This document shows, one piece after another, positions 1-6,690 of a stretch of DNA of 11,148 nt. A program made the translations under genes and the position numbers. The stretch's first letter is position 1. Every line of letters begins with the position of its first letter. The stretch is from assembly GCA_964511645.1 (NCBI GenBank), contig CAZEGV010000075.1, positions 1-11,148 of the forward strand, in the 5' to 3' direction. The stretch comes from CAZEGV01 sp964511645 (GTDB lineage: Bacteria > Bacteroidota > Bacteroidia > Cytophagales > JAAEPT01). A model generated the notes under the pieces. That model was not told the origin of the DNA, made no database searches, and saw nothing but the letters and a program-made list of their open reading frames with translations.

Positions 1-135
1 ATGTGAAAAACAAACAAGATAATTGACGTAGATTATAGTCAATATGGTATTAAACGCATTATGTCAATTAATTGAGATTTCTTGGATGAGGACAATAATT
101 GCAAAACAAACAAGGCAAATGGACTTGTCTTATAG

Positions 136-1285
136 TTAAAACTGTATTACAAACTGACTATTCATCTCATAAGATTTGATAAGATATATACCAGCAGGGT
201 AATTAGAAACATCCAAAGATTCTAATTTCATATACTCTCCCATAAGTTTGCCTTGTGCTGAGTAAATAAAGACATTGGATAACTTTTTATTAAAGTATAA
301 TGTCTCAGAAACAGGGTTGGGGTATAAGCCGAACTGTTCTTTATTGAGTGGGTCTTTAATGCCAATTGGTTCACAACTTGTACTATAAGTTACTGAACTG
401 CCTCCCCCTCCCACCCGACTACTTGGGTCTACTTGTATGCAGGTAAGCTTAGGGTTGTCCCCAGCATAAAAAAGAAATATAGTTGGGGCAGCATGAATAC
501 CATGTGGAATATAAAGACTGTTTTGACCGTTAGCAATATTCAAACTAGTTAATTGATTGTCATGACAATATAGTTTAGTCAAAGCAATATTGTCTGATAT
601 ATCCAAACTAGTTAATTGATTGTTATCGCATACTAAAGAAGTCAAGGTAAGATTATTTGATATATCCAAACTAGTTAATTGATTACCACCACAATATAGT
701 TCAGTTAAAGCAATATTATTTGATACATCCAAACTAGTTAATTGATTGTTATCGCATACTAAAGAAGTCAAGGTAAGATTATTTGATATATCCAAACTAG
801 TTAATTGATTACCACCACAATATAGTTCAGTCAAAGCAATATTATTTGATATATCCAAACTAGTTAATTGATTACCACCACAATATAGTTCAGTCNNNNN
901 NNNNNNNNNNNNNNNNNNNNNNNNNNNNNNNNNNNNNNNNNNNNNNNNNNNNNNNNNNNNNNNNNNNNNNNNNNNNNNNNNNNNNNNNNNNNNNNAAAGC
1001 AATATTATTTGATACATCCAAACTAGTTAATTGATTAAAACAATCTAGCCCAGTTAATCCAGTAAAAGCCTCTATACCTGTTAAATCTGAAATAGGCCTG
1101 TTGGAACAATCAATACGTCCAGTAAAATTAGTTGCTTCACTTACTTGTATTACGGAATCGAGATTTGTGTTGATTGTTGGTTGTCCTAATAAGTAGGATT
1201 TAAAGTAGGGGTCTGGTATATTTACATTTTGAGCCATTGATGCTAATGCAAACAGTGTTAGTAAGGTCGTTAGTAATTTTTTCAT
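136..1285 (-). CDS. Secreted leucine-rich-repeat protein with T9SS type A sorting domain (interrupted by assembly gap)
   Basis: Seen: the start at 1285 opens with a signal peptide (MKKLLTTLLTLFALASMA, then Q). A cap region (NIPDPYFKSYLL, later SDLTGIEAF) typical of Bacteroidota LRR proteins follows, then tandem 21-residue repeats of the form LxxLxCxxNQLTSLDxSNNxx, a short non-repeat segment, and a 64-residue tail (LYPNPVSETL ... GIYLIK ... FVIQF) at 139-330 that matches the type A T9SS sorting domain. Known: the tail directs export through the T9SS and usually surface attachment or release; LRR arrays bind proteins or glycans. The repeat spacing fits the IRREKO-type bacterial LRR class. Odd: 100 N at 896-995 puts the two halves in different frames, but removing the N run, or replacing it with a multiple of 63 bp, restores one frame (349 residues at zero gap). 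It is therefore probably intact rather than frameshifted. The true repeat number and the ligand are unknown. It is transcribed divergently from the HAD gene. Confidence 0.88.
545..1036 (-). repeat. Tandem 63-bp LRR-encoding repeats with a 126-bp higher-order period
   Basis: On the plus strand the core CTAGTTAATTGATT recurs at 545, 608, 671, 734, 797 and 860, exactly 63 bp apart, and again at 1023 after the N run. Two unit types exist: one encodes a VCDNN variant (608, 734) and one a YCGGN variant (671, 797, 860). The two VCDNN units look identical over 63 bp. The 126-bp blocks 608-733 and 734-859 differ at two positions by eye. The near identity at DNA level, beyond what the protein needs, points to recent duplication or gene conversion. 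The array lies inside the LRR gene and explains why the assembler failed here. Confidence 0.93.
896..995. other. Assembly gap of exactly 100 N inside the LRR array
   Basis: The run is exactly 100 N, the usual placeholder for a gap of unknown size, so its length carries no information. The base before it ends a repeat at ...CAGTC and the base after it starts AAAGC, which is the next step within an intact 63-bp unit. With the N run removed, the next repeat core falls at 923, exactly 63 after 860. Confidence 0.98.
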
Positions 1286-1302
1286 CTTTGTTTTGTTTAA
1301 AG

Positions 1303-1310
1303 CAAATATA
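1303..1310 (-). promoter_or_regulatory. Candidate Bacteroidota -7 promoter element for the LRR gene
   Basis: Read on the minus strand, the sequence is TATATTTG, a full match to the TANNTTTG -7 consensus used by the Bacteroidota primary sigma factor. It ends 17 bases before the ATG at 1285, a plausible short leader. No convincing -33 TTG lies at the expected distance, so the assignment rests on the -7 box alone. Confidence 0.5.
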
Positions 1311-1359
1311 TGTGATTTAATCGATAATATTTAACTGTTAATCCTTACAAGGTGCTGAA

Positions 1360-1372
1360 TTGTAAATTACAA
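1360..1372. promoter_or_regulatory. Small perfect palindrome in the divergent intergenic region, possible operator
   Basis: TTGTAA-A-TTACAA is a perfect 6-bp inverted repeat around one base. It sits about 50 bases upstream of the LRR -7 box and about 140 bases upstream of the HAD start. That position could suit a dimeric regulator. In AT-rich DNA such palindromes also arise by chance, and no second copy was noticed in the window. Confidence 0.2.
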
Positions 1373-1511
1373 ATGCAACTTTTTGGTTAAACAATAATCG
1401 CTTCATTTCAAAGATGAGTGAATTTACCTTGTTAATCTCTGAGCGTAATCGTATATTAGTTGTTGGGTTAGAGTTATCATTAATTGTTGAACTCAACTCA
1501 AAAATCACGCA

Positions 1512-2135
1512 ATGAACTTAAAACCCTTCAAAGTAATCGTTTTTGACCTCGGAGATGTAATTATCAATATTGATTTTAACAATACTTACAATGCCTTTGC
1601 CAAACTATCAGGTCTTTCTCTCGAAGCAACACTTGGTAAATTTGAAGAATTACAAGTATTTGATCGATACGAAAAAGGGTCAATAAAAGACGAAGAGTTC
1701 TTGATTTATATGCAAGAGCAGTTTGCACCATCATCGTCCCTAACCCAAGTCCTTGACGCATGGAATGCCATATTGATGGATATCCCAGTAGAAAGAATCG
1801 AGCAAATAAAAGAATTACGAAAACAATATCCCGTTTACATACTCAGTAATACCAGTAACTTACACATTATAGGAGTAAACAAAATACTATATGACAGCAC
1901 AGGCATTAAAAACCTGAATCAGATTTGTGACAAACCATTTTATTCATACGAAATGGGCTTACGGAAACCAAGTATTGAAATTTATCACCATTTACTAAAA
2001 GAAATTAATTGCGAACCTTCAGATGTCTTGTTTTTGGATGACAATAAAGACAATGTATTATCCGCACAAACAATAGGTATTCAGGTAGTGTTGGTGACCA
2101 AGCAAAACACAATGCTTGATATTTTAAGATTTTAA
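1512..2135 (+). CDS. HAD-superfamily hydrolase, YihX-like sugar-phosphate phosphatase type
   Basis: The product is a 207-residue cytoplasmic enzyme without a signal peptide or membrane segment. All four HAD motifs are visible: motif I FDLGDVI with the predicted nucleophile Asp12, motif II LSNTS with Ser112, motif III RKPS with Lys152, and motif IV LFLDDNKDN with Asp176/Asp177. The segment between motifs I and II is helical-cap sized, as in subfamily IA. The pattern FDLGxVIxxIDF, then ERG-like DRYEKGSIKDEEF, LSNTxxLH, LGMRKP-like MGLRKPS and FxDDNxDN closely follows E. coli YihX, an alpha-D-glucose-1-phosphate phosphatase, as I recall that sequence. The second Asp of the usual DxD is Gly (DLG); this is shared with YihX relatives, so it is not a sign of inactivity. 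Substrate here is unproven. The gene stands alone, 226 bases from the divergent LRR start, with no clear Shine-Dalgarno. Confidence 0.85.
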   Translation: MNLKPFKVIVFDLGDVIINIDFNNTYNAFAKLSGLSLEATLGKFEELQVFDRYEKGSIKDEEFLIYMQEQFAPSSSLTQVLDAWNAILMDIPVERIEQIKELRKQYPVYILSNTSNLHIIGVNKILYDSTGIKNLNQICDKPFYSYEMGLRKPSIEIYHHLLKEINCEPSDVLFLDDNKDNVLSAQTIGIQVVLVTKQNTMLDILRF

Positions 2136-2194
2136 TAGTTGTATTTTTTCGACTAAAACGTATTCACAGGTTTTTCTTAAATCCTATAAATAAG

Positions 2195-2223
2195 TTGTTC
2201 CTACCGTTAATCATTAAGATTTG
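2195..2223 (+). promoter_or_regulatory. Weak candidate promoter for the M6 protease gene
   Basis: A TTG at 2195-2197 is followed after 18 bases by AAGATTTG at 2216-2223, one mismatch from the TANNTTTG -7 consensus. The spacing is acceptable for a Bacteroidota promoter and transcription would begin near 2230, at the start of the hairpin at 2229-2255. This is an inference from one imperfect match. Confidence 0.25.
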
Positions 2224-2228
2224 ACCGA

Positions 2229-2255
2229 ACACTCGTTCTCTCGATAAACGAGTGT
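2229..2255 (+). other. Perfect 9-bp hairpin between the HAD and protease genes
   Basis: ACACTCGTT (2229-2237) pairs perfectly with AACGAGTGT (2247-2255) around a 9-base loop. The downstream bases are ATTTCTTCGTT, a poor U-tract, so this may be a weak terminator for the HAD gene (stop 94 bases upstream) or a structured element at the 5' end of the protease transcript. The stem is clear; the role is open. Confidence 0.55.
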
Positions 2256-2308
2256 ATTTCTTCGTTAATTGCCTTCTGTTAATTAGTTAAACTTAAATTT
2301 AAGGAATC

Positions 2309-5300
2309 ATGAAAAAAAGTCTAGTACTTGTTCTATTTGCTTTGTTAGCAAGTATAGGGAGCGTTTACGCCACTTATATAGAAAAGCTGCCTGTCTCGGT
2401 CACACAGCCCGATGGCGTTGAATTAAATTTATTCGCCTCTGGTGATGAATACTATAATTGGATGCATGACGCTGATAATTATACCATTATAAAAGACCAA
2501 GCAACAGGGTATTATGTATACGCTGTTAATGATAAAAAAGGAAATATAGTTCCTTCTAGTTTTGTTGTTGGGCAAGTTAATCCTCAAACGACAGATTTAA
2601 CTGTAGGCACACAATTAAGCAGTAAGTTAATTGAAAAACAAACTGAAGGGTTAAGAAAGTTCAATCAAACAAATGATTTGAAAAGAACAATGGCTACATC
2701 TTCTGTTATATTTCCAGGGAGCTACTTGAATCAATTAGTTGTTTTTATTGAGTTTTCTGACGGAGATGGTTTTACAACTTCTATGGAGACGTATAACAAT
2801 AGATTTAATGGAGATACTATTAATTCCGTAAAAAACTTCTTTTTAGAGATGTCTGGTGGAGCGATGAATGTATCTACTTATTTTTATCCGCAAACATCAG
2901 GTACATATCCTTTATCTTACGTAGATAGTCACCCGAAGAGTTATTACGAAAAAAACTCAGAAGATGGTTATGGTGATGACTTTCAAGAAAGAAGAAGAAG
3001 AGAAATATTATTACTTAAAAATGCCAGTGAATTTATTGCTAGCCAAGTTCCTGCTTCAATCGATCTTGATGCTAATAATGATGGTAAAATTGACAATGTA
3101 GTCTTTGTCGTAAATGCTCAGTCTCAAGGTTGGTCAGAATTACTTTGGCCTCATAAAACTAGCTTTCCTTATGACGAAATAGTAAATATAAATGGGGTGA
3201 AAGTTGATACATATAATTTCCTAACTAAAAATGGTGTTGGAGTAGGTATTGTCTCTCATGAATTATTTCATTCTTTTGGAGCTCCAGATTTATATAAAAG
3301 AGGTTCGGGGACAATTAATAGTGTTTATAAATGGGATTTGATGGGGTTTCAAGATTGGAAAATACCACAACATACATCTGTTTATTATAAGAAAAAATTT
3401 GGTGATTGGGGTCCTGAAATTTCTACGATTAGTGCTGATGGGGTATATACTTTAGAGCCGATTTCTACGAATCCTTTTGCAGCGTATAAAATCCCTCTTC
3501 CAAATTCTACCACAGAATTTCTAATGGTTGAGTATAGGAAGAAAGAAGGGTTGTATGACGTGAGCTTGCCAGGAGAAGGTTTAGTGATTTATAAGGTTAA
3601 TACTACTAGTAATGGTAGCTATGGCAATGTGTCTAGAGATGAGATTTATTTTTATAGACCTGGGGGCACTCATGCTGCTGATGGAGATTTTAATAATGTA
3701 CCGTTTTCTAGTACTTATGGTAGAACTGAGTTTGATGATTTTACAAATCCAGCTTTGCTTTTGAGCGATGGTACTACTGGTGGGTTTACAAATGGTTTTG
3801 GTATTTCTGAAATTTCTGAAATAGGAAGTACTATATCATTTAAATTCACTGCTCCACCTCCTTCAATTCCTAACTTTTGTCTTGCACCAACTTGGAGTGC
3901 TACTTCAACTTATAACCAAGATGACATAGTTTCTTTTGACAATCACCAGTGGAAAGCTAAATGGTGGACTCAAAATAACACTCCAGGTATTGAGTTTGGT
4001 CCATGGGAAGAAGTAGACGAATGTGTAGTGCCAAGTAATACGCCTACTGTTGAAATCAAACAACCGTTGGGTGGAGGGACATTCTTAGTGACTTCACCTA
4101 CGGTAGGCATTATAGTAGATGTAAATAATTATGAAACTACAATTGATTCAGTACGTTATGTTGTGGTTGATTTATTATGTAATGTTGGTGGCTGTGCATC
4201 TGTAAATTGTTACACAGAAACAGAAGCTCCATTCACTTTAGCTTTAATGCCTACATTTGGGACTATCTATACAGAGATTCATGCAATAGCATTTCATAAT
4301 GGAATTGCTTCTGAGGAAAGTGTTGTTACTACTAATTTTGTAGCAGAACCAACAATTTCTATTACATCTCCTATTAACGGAGAAGAATATGAAGTGCCCG
4401 TAGGTGATTCTACTGTTGATATTACAGTAGACGTAAACTATGAAGAGGCTAGGGTTGATTCAGTTACATATACTGTAGTTAATATATTGTGTAATGTTGG
4501 TGGCTGTGCGTCTGTTACGTCTTATACAGAAACAGAGTCACCATTTACATTGACAATAGAACCAGCACTTGATATTGTATATACTGAGATTATCGCTAGT
4601 GTTTATTCCAATGGGATCGTTGCTAGTTCAGATCAAGTCCAAACTAGGTTTGTTCAGCTAGTACCTCAAGACATTGTTCTAATCTCCCCAAAGAGCAATA
4701 ATGTATTAGGTGTTAATAACACATATAGTTTCAGTGTTGAGTTGTCTGATTCAATAGGGATTGTTAATTCGGTGACGTATAAGGTTGAAGGACCGTACAC
4801 GGTTGAGCAAACGGTGACGTCTTCTCCCTTTACATTAGATTGGGGGTTTACTCAAACAGGAGTTTTTGTCGCAACAGTAGTAGCAGTGACTGCCGAAGGA
4901 GATACAATAACAAGTGAATCAATTTCATTGTCAGTGGTAGAATCTAATCCTACTGCGGTAATCACATCACCAGTAAATAATAGTGCATTTGTTATCGGTG
5001 ATATGATACACTTTACTATTGATGCGGTTGATTTAGATGGTACTATCGACTCTGTAGAGTGGTATTTCCCACAAGGAGGAACTTTTCCAGTAATGATAAC
5101 AACTAGCACAGCACCATTTGATGTGACTTGGACAGCGGACTTAGTCAGAGACCAATTGGTATATGCTATCGCTTACGATAATGATGGTAGAGTAGCACAT
5201 TCTGTAGCTATAGCATTATCTATCACAGATAGTGACTGCACAACAAATCCTTCTTGGGATGCTGCAACGGTATATAATACTGGAGACAGAGTAGTTGTTG

Positions 5301-5638
5301 GTGATGTTTTGTATGAAGCTAAATGGTGGACATTAAATAATGATCCCTTGACTAATTCTGGAGAGTTTGGAGTATGGTCAAATTTAGGAGAATGTGGATC
5401 TTCTAGTACTCAGTCTGCTGGAGTTTCTAACTCAGTGGCAACGGTAAGTCCAAACCTAGTAGTCGATAACGTAACGATTTCGGCAAATGGTACAGTTGTT
5501 ATTTACAATATGTTTGGTGATAAAATCCTAGAGACCGTAGTAGAAGGAGAAAAAGAGGTTGAAGTTTCTGGATGGGAAGCTGGTATTTATGTGTTAAGAG
5601 TAAATAACACTGAAATGATTAGATTCATAAAAGAATAG
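2309..5638 (+). CDS. Secreted M6-family metalloprotease with two CBM5/12 modules, four Ig-like modules and T9SS sorting domain
   Basis: A 1109-residue exported zinc protease. Domains by residue: signal peptide 1-21 (ends SVYA); propeptide-like region about 22-125 (QPDGVELNLFASGDEYYNW); M6 catalytic domain about 130-515, with HELFH at 317-321 extended as HExxHxxGxxD (His317, Glu318, His321, Asp327), a DLMG turn at 343-346 and a calcium-type loop DANNDGKID at 254-262; CBM5/12 chitin-binding module 524-572 (AKWWTQNN, Cys at both ends); four Ig-like modules about 574-677, 679-783, 784-877 and 878-974; a second CBM5/12 module 977-1029 (AKWWTLNN); and a T9SS type A sorting domain about 1045-1109 (NVTISANG, VVIYNMFGDKIL, GIYVLRV). 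Known: M6 enzymes (immune inhibitor A relatives) degrade proteins outside the cell. Inferred: the CBMs anchor it to chitin or a similar polymer. The ATG at 2309 is chosen because it gives the signal peptide and follows AAGGA at 2301-2305. It appears monocistronic. The function call is strong; the physiological substrate is not known. Confidence 0.93.
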   Translation: MKKSLVLVLFALLASIGSVYATYIEKLPVSVTQPDGVELNLFASGDEYYNWMHDADNYTIIKDQATGYYVYAVNDKKGNIVPSSFVVGQVNPQTTDLTVGTQLSSKLIEKQTEGLRKFNQTNDLKRTMATSSVIFPGSYLNQLVVFIEFSDGDGFTTSMETYNNRFNGDTINSVKNFFLEMSGGAMNVSTYFYPQTSGTYPLSYVDSHPKSYYEKNSEDGYGDDFQERRRREILLLKNASEFIASQVPASIDLDANNDGKIDNVVFVVNAQSQGWSELLWPHKTSFPYDEIVNINGVKVDTYNFLTKNGVGVGIVSHELFHSFGAPDLYKRGSGTINSVYKWDLMGFQDWKIPQHTSVYYKKKFGDWGPEISTISADGVYTLEPISTNPFAAYKIPLPNSTTEFLMVEYRKKEGLYDVSLPGEGLVIYKVNTTSNGSYGNVSRDEIYFYRPGGTHAADGDFNNVPFSSTYGRTEFDDFTNPALLLSDGTTGGFTNGFGISEISEIGSTISFKFTAPPPSIPNFCLAPTWSATSTYNQDDIVSFDNHQWKAKWWTQNNTPGIEFGPWEEVDECVVPSNTPTVEIKQPLGGGTFLVTSPTVGIIVDVNNYETTIDSVRYVVVDLLCNVGGCASVNCYTETEAPFTLALMPTFGTIYTEIHAIAFHNGIASEESVVTTNFVAEPTISITSPINGEEYEVPVGDSTVDITVDVNYEEARVDSVTYTVVNILCNVGGCASVTSYTETESPFTLTIEPALDIVYTEIIASVYSNGIVASSDQVQTRFVQLVPQDIVLISPKSNNVLGVNNTYSFSVELSDSIGIVNSVTYKVEGPYTVEQTVTSSPFTLDWGFTQTGVFVATVVAVTAEGDTITSESISLSVVESNPTAVITSPVNNSAFVIGDMIHFTIDAVDLDGTIDSVEWYFPQGGTFPVMITTSTAPFDVTWTADLVRDQLVYAIAYDNDGRVAHSVAIALSITDSDCTTNPSWDAATVYNTGDRVVVGDVLYEAKWWTLNNDPLTNSGEFGVWSNLGECGSSSTQSAGVSNSVATVSPNLVVDNVTISANGTVVIYNMFGDKILETVVEGEKEVEVSGWEAGIYVLRVNNTEMIRFIKE
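4142..4552 (+). repeat. Duplicated Ig-like module segment with CNVGGC motif
   Basis: Residues 612-644 (nt 4142-4240) and 716-748 (nt 4454-4552) of the protease share the pattern DSVxYxVV, LCNVGGCASV, YTETExPFTL. The copies are offset by 312 bases, exactly 104 codons, or one Ig-like module. The protein sequence is more alike than the DNA, which has many third-base differences, so the duplication is old and the motif is under constraint. The other two Ig-like modules lack the Cys pair. Confidence 0.75.
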
Positions 5639-5670
5639 TTGAATATGTAATAATAGCAGTTTGAAACACT

Positions 5671-5705
5671 AAGCCCTCATTTCACATTGATTTGAGGGTT
5701 TTTTT
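5671..5705 (+). terminator. Rho-independent terminator after the protease gene
   Basis: CCCTCA (5674-5679) pairs with TGAGGG (5693-5698), extendable by AAG against TTT, and is followed by seven T (5699-5705). It starts 33 bases after the protease stop codon. It separates the protease from the regulator-kinase-receptor unit, which must therefore have its own promoter in 5706-5933. Confidence 0.88.
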
Positions 5706-5933
5706 ATGTGATGTATAAACTACTGAAGTAGATTTTATGGGTACAATTATTTTACGGTAGGATTTAGTTATTAATCGGTTGTTTTTTTGTGATTATCGGT
5801 TCTATTTTTTTTTAATGTGATAGTTTTTAATGTTATTTTGTTTAATTATAGGAGTGGTTTTTTTTGAATTAAAATTCTTGAGTCCCATTTTGTGTAACTT
5901 GCACTTGTCGTAAACCTTTTGGACTCATTAATT

Positions 5934-6689
5934 ATGGAAACTGAAAAGAATCAAATATTAAAAGCGATTATCGTTGATGATGAAAACAAAGGACGTCAAA
6001 TGATAAAGTCGTCTATTGATCTTTATTGTAACTCTGTTGAGATAGTTGGAGAGGCGAGCGGTGTGGCAGAAGGTTTAGCGTTACTTTCAAGACTTGAGGT
6101 TGATTTAGTTTTTTTAGATATTATAATGGCGGATGGATCAGGCTTTGACCTCTTAGAGCAATCTACTGTCAAAGATTTTGAAGTAATATTTATCACCGCA
6201 CACGAAGAGTATGCACTTAAAGCATTTCAATATAGTGCTGTTGATTTTTTACTAAAACCAATAGATGGAGATTTGTTAAAAAAAGGAGTTGATAAAATTT
6301 TAAAAACAAAAAACTCTAATACCTTATCATTGCGTCTGGAAACTTTGTTGAGCAACAGAAAAGGGCTTAAAAAATTGGCTATACCTACAATTAATAGTGT
6401 TGAGATATTGCATATAGAAGATATTGTTCGTTTAGAAGCAGATGGAAATTACACGTCAATTTATACCCAAGAACAAAAAATAACCTCATCTAAAACACTA
6501 AAAGAATATGATCAGATATTGTCGGGTTCTGTTTTTTTTAGAGTGCACAAATCTCATTTAGTAAACTTAGATAAAATAGTGAGATATGTTCAAGGAGAAG
6601 GTGGTGGAGCTGTTGTTACCGAAGACGGTTCAGAAATTGAAGTAGCAAGAAGAAGAAAAGAAGGTTTGCTGTTAGCAATTGTGAATTAA
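5934..6689 (+). CDS. LytTR-family response regulator
   Basis: A 251-residue two-component regulator. The receiver domain (about 9-125) has the acidic pair Asp15/Asp16, phospho-acceptor Asp62 (VFLDI), Thr88 (FITAH) and Lys108 (LLKP), so all key residues are present. The LytTR DNA-binding domain follows at about 148-249, with the LEADGNYT strand and FFRVHKSHLVN signature. Known: LytTR regulators bind direct repeats upstream of target genes after phosphorylation. The ATG at 5934 is preferred; an in-frame TTG at 5919 would add five residues (MDSLI) that are not part of the receiver fold, and neither start has a clear Shine-Dalgarno. The stop is one base before the histidine kinase ATG, so the two are almost certainly co-transcribed cognate partners. 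Genes of this pair are not assigned a symbol because the target is unknown. Confidence 0.93.
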   Translation: METEKNQILKAIIVDDENKGRQMIKSSIDLYCNSVEIVGEASGVAEGLALLSRLEVDLVFLDIIMADGSGFDLLEQSTVKDFEVIFITAHEEYALKAFQYSAVDFLLKPIDGDLLKKGVDKILKTKNSNTLSLRLETLLSNRKGLKKLAIPTINSVEILHIEDIVRLEADGNYTSIYTQEQKITSSKTLKEYDQILSGSVFFRVHKSHLVNLDKIVRYVQGEGGGAVVTEDGSEIEVARRRKEGLLLAIVN

Positions 6690-6690
6690 T

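Noticed and set aside
7..114. 12-bp direct repeat AAAACAAACAAG at 7-18 and 103-114, and an 8-bp inverted repeat TAATTGAC/GTCAATTA at 20-27 and 63-70
   Set aside because: Low-complexity A-rich sequence, a long 35-base loop, no T-tract in the direction of the LRR gene, and no mobile-element gene nearby; chance is sufficient.
545..895. Regular direct repeats that could be taken for a CRISPR array
   Set aside because: The 63-bp units are contiguous without unique spacers and translate as LRR repeats in one frame of a secreted protein.
890..1017. Two overlapping broken genes or a frameshifted pseudogene at the LRR locus
   Set aside because: The frame change comes only from the arbitrary 100-N placeholder (100 is not a multiple of 3); removing it restores one frame.
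1576..1761. Minus-strand open frame of 61 codons inside the HAD gene
   Set aside because: It lies antisense to a gene with all four HAD motifs and has no recognisable domain or start signal.
4852..5109. Minus-strand open frame of 85 codons inside the protease gene
   Set aside because: It is antisense to Ig-like modules with a good protein pattern; no domain, promoter or ribosome site supports it.
5919..5933. TTG start giving a five-residue longer response regulator
   Set aside because: The extra residues add nothing to the receiver fold, and the in-frame ATG at 5934 gives a normal-length protein; TTG use cannot be fully excluded.
5706..5933. Possible promoter and LytTR-type direct repeats upstream of the response regulator
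   Set aside because: The region is rich in T runs, but I found no full TANNTTTG box and no convincing paired repeats; a promoter must exist here but cannot be placed by eye.
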